A stretch of DNA of 40,957 bases from Longimicrobiales bacterium (GTDB lineage Bacteria; Gemmatimonadota; Gemmatimonadetes; Longimicrobiales; Gaopeijiaceae), in contig JAPKDG010000017.1 in the NCBI GenBank assembly GCA_028822645.1, positions 1 to 40,957 on the forward strand, written 5' to 3'. Under the pieces are notes generated by a model. That model saw only the letters and a list, made by a program, of their open reading frames with translations, did not search any database and was not told the origin of the DNA. The position numbers and the translations under genes are program-made. Positions 9,496 through 18,130 of this stretch are shown here, in pieces (within the stretch, counting starts at the first letter, position 1; each line of letters opens with the position of its first letter).

Positions 9496-10383
9496 ATGGC
9501 AATTCTTGTGAACACCGAGACCAGACTCCTTGTCCAAGGCATCACTGGGAGAGACGGGTCATTTCACACAAAAGAAATGACCCGATATGGAACCAATGTG
9601 GTAGGAGGAGTTACTCCTGGTAAGGGGGGGCTGTTCTTTGAAGGCCATGACGGCCAACAAATCCCAATATTTGATACCATGGAAGAAGCTGTTAGAGAAA
9701 CGGCAGCGAACTCCACTGTTGTATATGTGCCACCTGCATTTGCTGCAGGAGCCATGGAGGAAGCCATAGATTCTGGAGTAGGCTTGGTTGTAGCGATCAC
9801 AGAAGGTGTACCCGTTCTCGAAATGAGCAGGATACATGCTTTTGCGAAAGATAGAGGAGTGAGGATTTTGGGCCCCAACTGCCCAGGAGTAATATCACCC
9901 GGAAAAGCTAAAGTCGGAATTATACCGGATCAAATTGTTGTGCCTGGACCAGTCGGGGTCATTTCTAGATCAGGGACTTTGACTTATGAAGCAGTAATCA
10001 ATCTTACTCGTGCTGGCTTGGGTCAAACCACCTGTGTTGGCATCGGTGGCGATCCCTTGATAGGGACTTCATTTATCGATTGCTTGGAGTTGTTTAAGTC
10101 AGATCACGAGACTCAAGTCATAGTTATGATCGGAGAAATCGGTGGCACGGACGAACAGGAAGCCGCTCAGTGGGTCTCTCAGCACCTCCGAATTCCCGTT
10201 GTCGGATTCATAGCTGGGCAAACTGCTCCTCCTGGCAGACAAATGGGACACGCTGGGGCAATCATCAGTGGCTCTTCTGGGACTGCTGATGAAAAAACAA
10301 GATGCTTCGAAGAAAATGGTATTCGTGTGGCTGCTAGGCCCATAGATATCGTGCGCTTAGTCAAAGAAACATTAGATAGATAG
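9496..10383 (+). CDS. sucD: succinate-CoA ligase subunit alpha
   Basis: SucD carries the phosphohistidine and the CoA-binding Rossmann domain of succinyl-CoA synthetase. It has 295 residues and starts [21 protein letters not shown], a classical N-terminus. The CoA-binding fold is followed by [12 protein letters not shown], and the active-site loop [17 protein letters not shown] carries the phosphorylated histidine at H252. The gap after sucC is 41 bases with no terminator, consistent with co-transcription. A perfect 11-bp hairpin lies 60 bases into the gene. Confidence 0.97.
   Translation: MAILVNTETRLLVQGITGRDGSFHTKEMTRYGTNVVGGVTPGKGGLFFEGHDGQQIPIFDTMEEAVRETAANSTVVYVPPAFAAGAMEEAIDSGVGLVVAITEGVPVLEMSRIHAFAKDRGVRILGPNCPGVISPGKAKVGIIPDQIVVPGPVGVISRSGTLTYEAVINLTRAGLGQTTCVGIGGDPLIGTSFIDCLELFKSDHETQVIVMIGEIGGTDEQEAAQWVSQHLRIPVVGFIAGQTAPPGRQMGHAGAIISGSSGTADEKTRCFEENGIRVAARPIDIVRLVKETLDR
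9555..9584. repeat. perfect 11-bp hairpin in the 5' part of sucD
   Basis: CGGGTCATTTC and its exact reverse complement GAAATGACCCG flank the eight-base loop ACACAAAA. It is entirely within the sucD coding region, about 60 bases after the start codon. No T-run follows, so it is not an intrinsic terminator. It could affect early elongation or mRNA processing; this is inference. Confidence 0.9.
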
Positions 10384-10422
10384 ATTGCTCTGAAAATTAA
10401 TTTCAAAACTGGTGTTCATTTT

Positions 10423-10839
10423 ATGCAATACACTTTAGGTATTATTAAGCCAAATGCAGTTAGCTCTGGTTATACTGGTAAGATATTAAGCAAACTAGAA
10501 GATTCTAACTTCAGCATGGAAGCTATCAGGGTAATGCGCCTTAATTCTGAAAATGCTGGAGCTTTCTATGCTGTACACAAAGAACGTCCTTTCTTTCCGT
10601 CCCTAGTGGCCTTCATGACTTCAGGGCCAATAGTACCCGTAGTTCTACAAAAAAAAGATGCGGTGTCAGAGTTCAGGAGAGTAATAGGAGCGACTGATCC
10701 CAACGAAGCTGAAGATGGCACAATACGTAAATTGTATGGAGTGTCGATAGAGGAAAATGCTATACATGGATCAGATTCCAGTAAAAATGCCAGGATTGAA
10801 ATAGAATTTTTCTTTCCAGACTTCTTCACATCTATCTGA
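10423..10839 (+). CDS. ndk: nucleoside diphosphate kinase
   Basis: Ndk transfers the gamma-phosphate between nucleoside di- and triphosphates through a phosphohistidine. It has 138 residues, the normal size. The signature NAIHGSDS holds the catalytic histidine H115; the N-terminus TLGIIKPNAV and the segment FRRVIGATDPNEAEDGTIR are typical. The family's usual IKPDAV is IKPNAV here. Placement after sucCD is functionally sensible, because succinyl-CoA synthetase and Ndk exchange GTP and ATP. The 39-base gap after sucD suggests one transcript. Confidence 0.97.
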   Translation: MQYTLGIIKPNAVSSGYTGKILSKLEDSNFSMEAIRVMRLNSENAGAFYAVHKERPFFPSLVAFMTSGPIVPVVLQKKDAVSEFRRVIGATDPNEAEDGTIRKLYGVSIEENAIHGSDSSKNARIEIEFFFPDFFTSI

Positions 10840-10855
10840 TTTGTCTGAAAGAAAA
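10808..10855. repeat. imperfect stem-loop across the ndk stop codon
   Basis: TTTTCTTTCCAGAC (10808-10821) can pair with GTCTGAAAGAAAA (10843-10855), giving 13 pairs with one bulged C and a 21-base loop that holds the ndk stop codon. There is no T-run right after it, so a processing or stability element is more likely than a terminator. Confidence 0.45.
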
Positions 10856-10896
10856 TCTTACGTTGACTGACCTGTGACCATAGGGTAGTTTTTTTT

Positions 10897-11403
10897 ATGT
10901 TATATATAGACTTAAATGAGCTACAAAAGACCAACAAATTAATTTCGCAGGAGTTTATAGGCCCCGACGAATTTGACCTGGACAAGTTCGGCATAGACTT
11001 AAAATCATCTGTGGGCATAAAATTGGAAATTTCCCATTCGGGGATAGATGATCTATTGCTCGAGGGTACCGTAGAAACTGACTTAGAACAGAAATGCCGA
11101 AAATGCTTGAATCCAGTGGCGAGCACCTTAAGTGCCAGCTTAGAGCTGTTATTTAAGTCAAAACATTCCCTAGAAAATAATGATGGAATAGAGGATGGGT
11201 TGCAATTTGATTGGAAGCAGGGAAAAGTGGACCTAATGGATCACCTTTCGCAAGAAATCGTGCTGAATGCATTATCTTTTGTCGAATGTCGAAACCCTTG
11301 TCTAGGCATTTGTGCGGGCTGTGGAGAGCACCTCAATGATTCAGTATGTGTGTGTCCCGAACAACCCACTGATCCTCGATGGGATGTCCTACTAAACAAC
11401 TAA
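10897..11403 (+). CDS. yceD: YceD/DUF177 family protein
   Basis: This is a DUF177 (YceD) protein, a family almost always encoded just before rpmF and implicated in 23S rRNA or ribosome biogenesis. It has 168 residues. A first cysteine pair lies in KCRKCL, and the conserved C-terminal block reads NPCLGICAGCGEHLN and ends CPEQPTDPRWDVLLNN, as in relatives. The rpmF start lies 17 bases after its stop. The 57-base leader contains a run of eight T directly before the ATG and no good Shine-Dalgarno, so how translation starts here is unclear. Confidence 0.88.
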   Translation: MLYIDLNELQKTNKLISQEFIGPDEFDLDKFGIDLKSSVGIKLEISHSGIDDLLLEGTVETDLEQKCRKCLNPVASTLSASLELLFKSKHSLENNDGIEDGLQFDWKQGKVDLMDHLSQEIVLNALSFVECRNPCLGICAGCGEHLNDSVCVCPEQPTDPRWDVLLNN

Positions 11404-11419
11404 TAAGTGAACTAATGCC

Positions 11420-11602
11420 ATGGCCGTACCCAAGAAAAGAACATCGAAACAGCGCCAACGTAAAAGGCGCACACATTATAAAGCATCCCCGGTTAATACC
11501 GTGACCTGTCCACAGTGCGGTGACCCTAAACAAGGCCACCGAGTGTGTGCCAGTTGCGGGTTTTATAGAGACGAGAGGATAGTAGAGAAAGACGCGGTGT
11601 GA
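11420..11602 (+). CDS. rpmF: 50S ribosomal protein L32
   Basis: L32 is a small protein of the large ribosomal subunit. All 60 residues fit the family: the basic N-terminus MAVPKKRTSKQRQRKRRTHY and a four-cysteine zinc ribbon with C30, C33, C43 and C46. It is therefore the zinc-binding C+ form, not a C- paralogue. It sits in the widely conserved yceD-rpmF-plsX-fab order. Confidence 0.97.
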   Translation: MAVPKKRTSKQRQRKRRTHYKASPVNTVTCPQCGDPKQGHRVCASCGFYRDERIVEKDAV

Positions 11603-11653
11603 CCGCAAGTTAGGCCCTGCCAAGCTTGGACACTAAACCGGGAGATATAACCA

Positions 11654-12646
11654 GTGCGTATTGGCCTAGATGCCATGGGAACGAACCACTCCCCCTGTAC
11701 TGAAGTAGAAGGCGCAATTAGCTCTTTGCGGGACTCTATGGATGATCTGCAAATTATACTCATTGGTGACGAGGAATTAATTCGACTTGAATTACAAAAG
11801 TATGATAGCAATTATCCCATGGATCAACTTAGTATCATTCATGCTCCAGAAAGAGTTCTGAACGAAGATTCTCCTGCGAAAGCACTTAGACAAAAACCGA
11901 ACTCATCGATAGCGATTGGTTTGAAAATGCAAAAAAATGGTGAGTTAGACGCTTTTGTAAGTGCAGGATCAACCGGGGCAGTAATGGCGGGGTCATTACT
12001 GATTTTACGCCCCCTGAAAGGGGTGGATCGACCATGTATCGGCACTGTCGTCCCAACCGCTAAGGGCCCTCTGTTGTTATTGGATGCCGGAGCAAATGTT
12101 GATTGTAAGCCACACCATTTAGCTCAGTTCGCAGGCTTGGGTAAGGTCTATGCGCAAGATTTAATGGGCATAGACACTCCAAGAATCGGATTGCTGAATA
12201 TTGGAGAAGAGCCTGAAAAGGGTAACGAAGTTACAGTGACTACCCACAAAGTTCTCAGTTCGACCCATCTCAATTTTGTGGGAAATGTAGAAGGCGGAGA
12301 GCTCCTAGGCGGTGCATGTGACGTACTTGTATGTGATGGATTTGTTGGGAACGTAATCCTAAAATTTTATGAATCTGTAGCAAGTTTTATCAGCAATCTC
12401 TTTAAAGATAAACTAGGCCAAGGATCTGGAGATTTGAGGGATATTTTTAAAATCCTAGACTACACAGAGACAGGAGGCGCGCCACTGCTAGGTGTAAATG
12501 GCGTGGTGATTATTTGCCACGGAAATTCCCCACCTAAAGCCATACATAATGCAATTGGAGTGGCCGACCGAGCTGTGCAAGCAGCCATGCTTTCCCATTT
12601 CATTGAAGAGATAGACTCATTTGGGCCTACAGGTGCTGACCTTTGA
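11654..12646 (+). CDS. plsX: phosphate acyltransferase PlsX
   Basis: PlsX makes acyl-phosphate from acyl-ACP, the acyl donor of the PlsX/PlsY route to phosphatidic acid. It has 330 residues. Motifs include RIGLDAMGTNHSP at the N-terminus, SAGSTGAVMAGSLLILRPLKG, LLLDAGANVDCKPHHLAQFA, LNIGEEPEKGNE and GGAPLLGVNGVVIICHG. The start is GTG, supported by GGGAG nine bases upstream. The last four bases overlap the TTG start of fabH (TTGA), linking phospholipid and fatty-acid initiation enzymes by translational coupling. Confidence 0.96.
   Translation: MRIGLDAMGTNHSPCTEVEGAISSLRDSMDDLQIILIGDEELIRLELQKYDSNYPMDQLSIIHAPERVLNEDSPAKALRQKPNSSIAIGLKMQKNGELDAFVSAGSTGAVMAGSLLILRPLKGVDRPCIGTVVPTAKGPLLLLDAGANVDCKPHHLAQFAGLGKVYAQDLMGIDTPRIGLLNIGEEPEKGNEVTVTTHKVLSSTHLNFVGNVEGGELLGGACDVLVCDGFVGNVILKFYESVASFISNLFKDKLGQGSGDLRDIFKILDYTETGGAPLLGVNGVVIICHGNSPPKAIHNAIGVADRAVQAAMLSHFIEEIDSFGPTGADL
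12631..12635 (+). promoter_or_regulatory. ribosome binding site supporting a TTG start for fabH
   Basis: AGGTG lies seven bases upstream of TTG 12643. No ATG or GTG is available near the expected N-terminus. A second TTG at 12661 would shorten the protein by six residues and has a poorer ribosome site. Confidence 0.5.
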
Positions 12647-13635
12647 GATCCGATACGCCGTTGGCTAAAATAACCTCTACTGGTCGATTTCTCCCTCCAC
12701 AAGTGACTACGAATGCTGATCTAGAGGCATTGGTCAACACTACAGATGAATGGATAACGGGACGGACAGGGATAAAAGAAAGGCGCTTGGCTGAAGAAAA
12801 TATGAGCACTGCGCAAATGGGCGCATCGGCCTCTTTCGATGTTATGGCTAAGGCCAACCTTGGCCCAAATGACATTGACTTGATAATACTATCTACGGCA
12901 ACACCTGATCGATTGCTCCCATCAACAGCCTGTGACATACAAGCATTAATCGGAGCAAATAATGCAGTTGCTTTCGACATAGGTGGTGCTTGCTCTGGCT
13001 TTCTTTACGGATTGAGTACGGCCGAAGGATACATAGCAGCCGGGAGAGCTGACAACGTTTTAGTAGTAGCATCAGAAAAAATGAGCTCCATTGTGGATTG
13101 GACAGATCGTTCTACCTGTGTCTTGTTTGGCGATGGGGCGGGAGCATGTATAGTCCAAAAATCTGAAGGAAGAAAAGGGATCATAGGAACCCACCATGGA
13201 TCAGATGGAAAATTAGCCGAGCTACTGTACCGACCTGCAGGGGGTTCCCTAATCCCTTCAACACCAGAATCTATGAAAGCTGGTGACCATTTAGTTAAAA
13301 TGGCAGGAAAGGAAGTCTACAAACACGCAGTTCGCTCAATGACTGAGGCATCACAAAAAGCTCTGGAAGATGCTGGACTTCTGGGGGAAGATGTGGATCT
13401 ATTGATACCACACCAGGCGAATATGCGTATAATTGAATCTACAGCTCGACATGCCGGAATCCCTATGGACAAAGTTTTTGTGAACGTTGATCGCTATGGC
13501 AACATGAGTTCGGCTACCATACCGGTTGCTCTGGATGAAGCTTTAGAGCAAGGAATACTTCAAGAAGGCATGAATGTATTGACCGTTGCCTTCGGTGCTG
13601 GTCTCACATGGGGTGCGGTAGTAATCCGCTGGTAA
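12643..13635 (+). CDS. fabH: 3-oxoacyl-[acyl-carrier-protein] synthase III
   Basis: FabH starts fatty-acid synthesis by condensing acetyl-CoA (or another primer) with malonyl-ACP. It has 330 residues. The thiolase-fold catalytic triad is complete: C117 in DIGGACSGFLYG, H257 in LIPHQANMRII, and N287 in YGNMSSATIP. The TTG start is inferred from ribosome-site spacing and the overlap with plsX. It leads the fabH-fabD-fabG-acpP-fabF block. Primer preference (straight or branched) cannot be read from sequence alone. Confidence 0.96.
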   Translation: MRSDTPLAKITSTGRFLPPQVTTNADLEALVNTTDEWITGRTGIKERRLAEENMSTAQMGASASFDVMAKANLGPNDIDLIILSTATPDRLLPSTACDIQALIGANNAVAFDIGGACSGFLYGLSTAEGYIAAGRADNVLVVASEKMSSIVDWTDRSTCVLFGDGAGACIVQKSEGRKGIIGTHHGSDGKLAELLYRPAGGSLIPSTPESMKAGDHLVKMAGKEVYKHAVRSMTEASQKALEDAGLLGEDVDLLIPHQANMRIIESTARHAGIPMDKVFVNVDRYGNMSSATIPVALDEALEQGILQEGMNVLTVAFGAGLTWGAVVIRW

Positions 13636-13664
13636 ATGATAAATTTAAGAACCCTAGAATCAAT

Positions 13665-14615
13665 ATGTCTTTAGCTGTTTTGTTCCCTGGCCAGGGATCT
13701 CAATACGTCGGAATGGGTCATGGATTGGCCGAAGACTATACTGTAGCCAAGAGAGTATTCGAAGAAGCCAACGATCTTTTGAGCTTCAACTTGTCCGGCT
13801 TGATGTGGAATGGCTCAGAGAGTGATCTCCAACTGACAAAATTCGCACAGCCAGCAATATTAGTCCATTCCATTGCGACCTTTCGTGTATTGGAAGATTT
13901 GTTTGACCGTGAGCTGGAAAATATTACCTTGGGAGGTGGGCATTCTCTTGGAGAATTCTCGGCACATGTAGCGGCAGAAACCATGACTTTTTCAGACGCT
14001 ATTCGGACAGTTCAATTGCGGGCAGAACTGATGCATGCTGCTTGTATAGATCCTCCTGGGACAATGGCTGCCATAATCGGCCTTGATGATTTAGAGTTGG
14101 AGTCCATTTGTAAATCCTCAAGTTGCAGTAATAATAGTTGCACTCCTGCTAATTTTAATTCTCCAGGTCAAACTGTTATCAGTGGTGATGTAGAGGCTGT
14201 TGAAAAAGCCATGGCAGCAGCCCTAGAGGTTGGGGCCAAGAGAGTTGCCGAATTAAATGTTTCCGGAGCATTCCATTCGCATTTAATGAGCCCAGCAACC
14301 AAGCGGTTCGCAGAATGGATGGATGCGATTACACTTAATTCATCAAAATTTCCAATTATTTCTAATGTTACAGGTGAGCCTCCTGCAACATTAGTTGATG
14401 TTACAGGTCTGTTAGTAAAACAATTGACGAGCCCAGTGTTGTGGGCTCAATCAATCAGATATATGGTGGAGAACGGAGTGGAAACATTTTTAGAAATTGG
14501 TCCTGGATCGATCCTTAGAGGATTGAATCGAAGGATTGCTAAGGGCACATCATGCAAGTCAGTAGGGAAGTCGGAAGATTTGGAATTATTAGAGGAATAC
14601 TTTCAACGCCCATAG
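13665..14615 (+). CDS. fabD: malonyl-CoA:ACP transacylase
   Basis: FabD loads malonate onto ACP. It has 316 residues from the chosen ATG. The nucleophile S94 sits in GGGHSLGEFSAHV; H204 (GAFHSHLMSP) and R119 complete the active site. The frame extends upstream to an ATG at 13608 inside fabH, but MSLAVLFPGQGSQYVG at 13665 is the family N-terminus, so the shorter form is preferred. An 11-base direct repeat (14366-14376 and 14398-14408) lies within the gene, with an intervening strand complementary to both copies. Confidence 0.96.
   Translation: MSLAVLFPGQGSQYVGMGHGLAEDYTVAKRVFEEANDLLSFNLSGLMWNGSESDLQLTKFAQPAILVHSIATFRVLEDLFDRELENITLGGGHSLGEFSAHVAAETMTFSDAIRTVQLRAELMHAACIDPPGTMAAIIGLDDLELESICKSSSCSNNSCTPANFNSPGQTVISGDVEAVEKAMAAALEVGAKRVAELNVSGAFHSHLMSPATKRFAEWMDAITLNSSKFPIISNVTGEPPATLVDVTGLLVKQLTSPVLWAQSIRYMVENGVETFLEIGPGSILRGLNRRIAKGTSCKSVGKSEDLELLEEYFQRP
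14362..14408. repeat. direct repeats flanking a complementary strand in fabD
   Basis: ATGTTACAGGT occurs at 14366-14376 and again at 14398-14408. Between them, CCTGCAACATTAG (14382-14394) can pair with the first copy plus flank (12 of 13 positions) or with the second copy (one mismatch). Two mutually exclusive hairpins are therefore possible. It is coding sequence, and the repeated VTG residues may explain part of the pattern. Confidence 0.55.
14423..14455. repeat. stem-loop in fabD
   Basis: GAGCCCA and TGGGCTC pair around a six-base loop. After a small internal loop the stem continues with ATTGA and TCAAT, for 12 pairs in total. It is fully coding and lies just downstream of the alternative-hairpin repeats. 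Function unknown. Confidence 0.6.
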
Positions 14616-14631
14616 AGTTAAGGTCTGGATT

Positions 14632-15372
14632 ATGAGAGAAGAACTAAAAGGGAAGATAGCCATAGTCACTGGAGGGTCTAGAGGAATTGGCCTTTCTATA
14701 GCAAAAGAGCTGGCCTCTGCTGGAGCAGTTGTAGCAGTGGTTGCACGAAACTACGAAGGAGCAATGACCGCTGCCGGAACACTCGATGGATCGGATCACA
14801 AGGGGTTTTCCTGCGATGTGGGCAACAGGGATGCTGTGGACGAACTGGCTGAAAAAGTGACCAGAGAAATGGGTGTTGTTCAGATTTTGGTAAATAATGC
14901 GGGAATAGCAAGGGATAATTTATTCATCAGAATGACGGAAGACCAGTGGGATGATGTACTGAATGTGAATTTGAAGGGTGCGTTTAATATGACCAGAGTT
15001 CTAGCTCGTAAAATGATGAAAACAAAAGACGGAGTAATCCTCAATATCAGCTCTGTGGTTGGGCTAACCGGCAACGCTGGGCAAGTTAACTATTCAGCCT
15101 CCAAGGCGGGGCTTATCGGTTTCACAAAAAGTTTAGCCAAAGAATTGGCCTCTAGGAATATCCGTTGTAACGCTATCACACCTGGCTTCATTGAGAGCGA
15201 TATGACTGACGACCTACCCGAGTCTGTCACTGACGACTTGAGTTCTAAGATTCCTCTCGGTTATTTTGGTAGACCAGATGACGTGGCAGGTCTAGCGCGG
15301 TTCCTTTCTGGACCATATGCTCGCTACATCACAGGACAAGTCATATCTGTGGATGGTGGCATGGCGATGTAA
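14632..15372 (+). CDS. fabG: 3-oxoacyl-[acyl-carrier-protein] reductase
   Basis: FabG is the NADPH-dependent reductase of the elongation cycle, a short-chain dehydrogenase of 246 residues. The cofactor motif TGGSRGIG (13-20), NNAG (88-91) and the catalytic set S141, Y154 and K158 (in NYSASKAG) are all present, as is the N-terminal start usual for FabG. AAGG lies upstream of the ATG, and 16 bases separate it from fabD. SDR enzymes are many, but the position inside a fab cluster settles the call. Confidence 0.96.
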   Translation: MREELKGKIAIVTGGSRGIGLSIAKELASAGAVVAVVARNYEGAMTAAGTLDGSDHKGFSCDVGNRDAVDELAEKVTREMGVVQILVNNAGIARDNLFIRMTEDQWDDVLNVNLKGAFNMTRVLARKMMKTKDGVILNISSVVGLTGNAGQVNYSASKAGLIGFTKSLAKELASRNIRCNAITPGFIESDMTDDLPESVTDDLSSKIPLGYFGRPDDVAGLARFLSGPYARYITGQVISVDGGMAM

Positions 15373-15413
15373 GTAGCAATTTAAGAAGAAGAATGAATCA
15401 CTAAAAAACATGT

Positions 15414-15418
15414 GGAGG
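15414..15418 (+). promoter_or_regulatory. strong Shine-Dalgarno of acpP
   Basis: GGAGG is four bases before the acpP ATG. It is one of the strongest ribosome sites in the window, which fits the high cellular demand for acyl carrier protein. Confidence 0.7.
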
Positions 15419-15422
15419 TAAT

Positions 15423-15665
15423 ATGGCAGACGATGTTGCCAGTAAAGTAAAAGGGATCATCATTGAAGAGTTGGGAGTTGATCCTGAAAAAGTAACTGAT
15501 GTAGCATCTTTCGTTGATGATTTAGGTGCAGATTCACTGGATACAGTGGAACTTGTAATGGCATTTGAAGAAGAGTTTGACATTGAGATTCCAGACGAAG
15601 ATGCCGAAAAAATGCGCACGGTTGCTGACGTGATTGGTTATGTCAGCAAATCTGATCAATCGTAG
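15423..15665 (+). CDS. acpP: acyl carrier protein
   Basis: AcpP carries growing acyl chains on a 4'-phosphopantetheine arm. It has 80 residues and is very acidic. The attachment serine is S38 in [19 protein letters not shown], and the IPDEDAEKM helix follows. The strong ribosome site and position between fabG and fabF are typical. An 8-bp inverted repeat (TTGCTGAC and GTCAGCAA, 15622-15649) lies near its 3' end without a following T-run. Confidence 0.98.
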   Translation: MADDVASKVKGIIIEELGVDPEKVTDVASFVDDLGADSLDTVELVMAFEEEFDIEIPDEDAEKMRTVADVIGYVSKSDQS

Positions 15666-15710
15666 TAATGCACATGTTATATGTCTTAACAATTAGCATT
15701 TAAATATACG

Positions 15711-16970
15711 ATGGAGAAACGATCAAGGGTGGTGATAACTGGTGTTGGAGCTGTTACGCCTGTGGGCAACGATGTAACAAGTACCTGGAAATCTATTAAA
15801 TCTGGAGAAAGTGGGGCTGGCCCCATAACACAGTTTGAAACAACAGATGAATTCCCAACTAGGATAGCCTGTGAGGTTAAAGGCCTGGACCCCTTGGAGT
15901 TCTTGGAAAAGAAAGAAGCTCGAAGGTTTGACAGATTTGCCCAGCTCGCATTGAAGTCCGCTGAAGAAGCAGTATCGGATTCGGGAATCCAAGACTTTGC
16001 AAATTTGATAATTCCAGAACGCTTCGGGGTGATTTTCGGTAGTGGTATAGGTGGAATTTCGACCCTGGAAACTCAACATGATATTTTGAGGGAAAAAGGT
16101 CCACGGGCAGTCAGCCCCTTTTTTATCCCGATGTTCATACCTGATATTGCTGCTGGATTGATTTCTATCAGATATGGTGCAAAGGGCCCCAACTACGCCA
16201 CGGTTTCTGCATGCGCATCTAGCGCTCATGCCATATGTGATGCTTTTAGGTACATTTCCCAGGGAGATGTTGATGTGATGATTGCCGGTGGTTCGGAATC
16301 CACATTAACACCTTTGGCAGTCATGGGATTTGCTAACATGAAGGCCCTATCGAGACGAAATGAGGACCCAGAGGGAGCGTCAAGACCTTTTGATGCTGGG
16401 AGGGATGGGTTTGTGGTAGGAGAGGGTGCTGGATCCATTGTTATGGAATCCTTGGACATAGCTCTGGAAAGAGGGGCCGATATAATAGCTGAAATTATCG
16501 GATACGGAGTATCCGCAGATGCTTACCATATTACCCTGCCAGCTCCGGAGGGACAGGGAGCTCAATATGCTATGAAAAAAGCTCTAGAATCAGCGGGCCT
16601 TCAGGCAAACGAAGTAGATTATATCAATGCCCACGGTACGTCCACTATAGCAAACGATAGAAATGAGACTCTTGCCATTAAGTCGGTGTTCGGAGCCCAT
16701 GCTCATTCGTTACTAGTAAGTTCAACAAAATCAATGACCGGACACCTCCTGGGAGCTGCGGGAGGAGTGGAGGCAATTCTCACTGCCCTGACATGTAAGC
16801 ACAATGTGGTTCCTCCGACTATCAATTACACAGACTCAGACTCAGACTGTGACTTAAATTATGTACCTAATAATGCTATTGAGACAGAAGTTTCTGTAGC
16901 GCTCTCAAATTCATTCGGATTTGGAGGACATAACGCCTGTATAGCCTTGCGTGCATGGCGAAATGACTAG
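15711..16970 (+). CDS. fabF: 3-oxoacyl-[acyl-carrier-protein] synthase II
   Basis: FabF is the condensing enzyme of fatty-acid elongation, 419 residues. The Cys-His-His triad is complete: C168 in VSACASSAHA, H308 in INAHGTST, H345 in SMTGHLLGAAGG, together with K340. GFGGHNACIALRAW closes the protein. The 45-base gap after acpP is AT-rich, and the ATG lacks a clear Shine-Dalgarno. A triplicated CAGACT near 16830 encodes the short acidic run TDSDSDCD. FabZ and enoyl reductase genes are not in this window. Confidence 0.97.
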   Translation: MEKRSRVVITGVGAVTPVGNDVTSTWKSIKSGESGAGPITQFETTDEFPTRIACEVKGLDPLEFLEKKEARRFDRFAQLALKSAEEAVSDSGIQDFANLIIPERFGVIFGSGIGGISTLETQHDILREKGPRAVSPFFIPMFIPDIAAGLISIRYGAKGPNYATVSACASSAHAICDAFRYISQGDVDVMIAGGSESTLTPLAVMGFANMKALSRRNEDPEGASRPFDAGRDGFVVGEGAGSIVMESLDIALERGADIIAEIIGYGVSADAYHITLPAPEGQGAQYAMKKALESAGLQANEVDYINAHGTSTIANDRNETLAIKSVFGAHAHSLLVSSTKSMTGHLLGAAGGVEAILTALTCKHNVVPPTINYTDSDSDCDLNYVPNNAIETEVSVALSNSFGFGGHNACIALRAWRND

Positions 16971-17011
16971 ACAAATTCAATGATTGCTTTCTTGATTTCT
17001 ACTAGATTATC

Positions 17012-17488
17012 ATGAAAATTGGTTTTGGCTATGACTCGCATCGTTTTAGCTTTGATCGGCCCTTGATATTAGGCGGTGTTCGCATTTCTGATAACAATGG
17101 ATTAGAAGGCCATTCAGATGGAGACGCATTGTCCCATGCAATCACTGATGCAGTCCTTGGAGCAGCATCAGCCAAAGACATTGGCCATCATTTTCCATCT
17201 TCTTCCTCTCAGTGGAAAGACTGTGATTCTATTGTGTTACTGCAGGAGAGCGTAGAATTGGTAGGTAAGCTGGGTTTAAAGATCGGGAATATCGATGCTA
17301 CTATTGTGTGCGAGAGTCCTAGGTTGTCGCAGTTTAGGCAGGCCATTATTGAGAGTCTTGTAGCAGCATTGAAAATAGAACCACAGCAAGTATCAATTAA
17401 GAGTAAAACAAACGATAAAATGGGCTGGATAGGATCTCGATTAGGCTTGGCTGTCTACGCGATCACACTCTTAGAACCTGTCGAATGA
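17012..17488 (+). CDS. ispF: 2-C-methyl-D-erythritol 2,4-cyclodiphosphate synthase
   Basis: IspF is the cyclase of the MEP isoprenoid pathway. It has 158 residues. The zinc ligands D8, H10 and H42 are in place (GYDSHRF and ALSHAITDA). The phosphate-binding region reads KSKTNDKMGWIG, where many relatives have TxEK..G and then GEG; here an Asp replaces Glu and RLG replaces GEG. These look like tolerated variation. The enzyme provides precursors for the polyprenyl carriers that the glycan genes further downstream would need. Confidence 0.95.
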   Translation: MKIGFGYDSHRFSFDRPLILGGVRISDNNGLEGHSDGDALSHAITDAVLGAASAKDIGHHFPSSSSQWKDCDSIVLLQESVELVGKLGLKIGNIDATIVCESPRLSQFRQAIIESLVAALKIEPQQVSIKSKTNDKMGWIGSRLGLAVYAITLLEPVE

Positions 17489-17521
17489 CTCCGGAGGTTT
17501 TGACAAAGAGAGATTTATCCG

Positions 17522-18130
17522 TTGAGACTACTTGAATATTTCATAGAACTGCCATCTGGTCTATTGTATGCTCTACTTGGCCTGGCATCTGCTATGGAGA
17601 ATATCTTTCCTCTGCTACCAGCGGACACCTTTGTTGTCCTGGGAGGAGGCTTGGCCGCTACTGCAGGAACCCTGAGCTTCGGAACATTATTCTTGACAAC
17701 CTGGATGGCAAACGTGGGTAGCGCCCTGGTGACTTACCGGGCAGGATTCCTCTTTGGTCGTCCACTTTTGACTCAAATTAAGAGACGCCAGTTTTTAAAT
17801 GACCAGCGATTGATGGAGTTGGGTGTATTTTGTCGAGAGAGAGGTGCTTTTGCGATATTTATTACGCGATTTCTCCCGGGACTCAGGGTGGCAGTCCCAG
17901 TTGTCGCCGGAATTATGCGTATGAATTTTTTGACAGTCAGCCTCGCCATTGGTTCGGCATCTGCCATATGGTATAGCCTGCTATTATATGTCGGGTTGAT
18001 TGTAGGAAGAAACTTAAACAAAGCTGTTGAATTAAAGATGCGGCTGGATATTGTAGCTGGCTTAATAGCTATAGTTATAGTTCTGGGATACTATCGGATG
18101 TGGAGAAACCGTCGTGTTGAAGATTTATGA
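17522..18130 (+). CDS. DedA family membrane protein
   Basis: DedA proteins are polytopic inner-membrane proteins linked to polyprenyl-phosphate or phospholipid recycling and to membrane homeostasis. This one has 202 residues with four to five hydrophobic segments. Family features are the acidic ENIFPLLPADTFV near the N-terminus and the signature FITRFLPGLRVAVPVVAGIMRM. The frame is closed by a TGA at 17501, so TTG 17522 is the first usable start, with a GAGAG nine bases upstream. The stop overlaps the xerD ATG by four bases. Confidence 0.88.
   Translation: MRLLEYFIELPSGLLYALLGLASAMENIFPLLPADTFVVLGGGLAATAGTLSFGTLFLTTWMANVGSALVTYRAGFLFGRPLLTQIKRRQFLNDQRLMELGVFCRERGAFAIFITRFLPGLRVAVPVVAGIMRMNFLTVSLAIGSASAIWYSLLLYVGLIVGRNLNKAVELKMRLDIVAGLIAIVIVLGYYRMWRNRRVEDL

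Noticed and set aside
12241-12290. 8-bp inverted repeat CCCACAAA/TTTGTGGG in plsX
   Set aside because: The 24-base loop and 8-bp arms are within what chance gives at this length.
13608-13664. N-terminal extension of FabD from ATG 13608
   Set aside because: It overlaps fabH out of frame and lacks family similarity; MSLAVLFPGQGSQ at 13665 is the normal N-terminus.
16825-16850. Tandem CAGACT repeat in fabF as a phase-variable tract
   Set aside because: Only three copies of a six-base unit, so changes stay in frame, and it sits in a conserved housekeeping enzyme.
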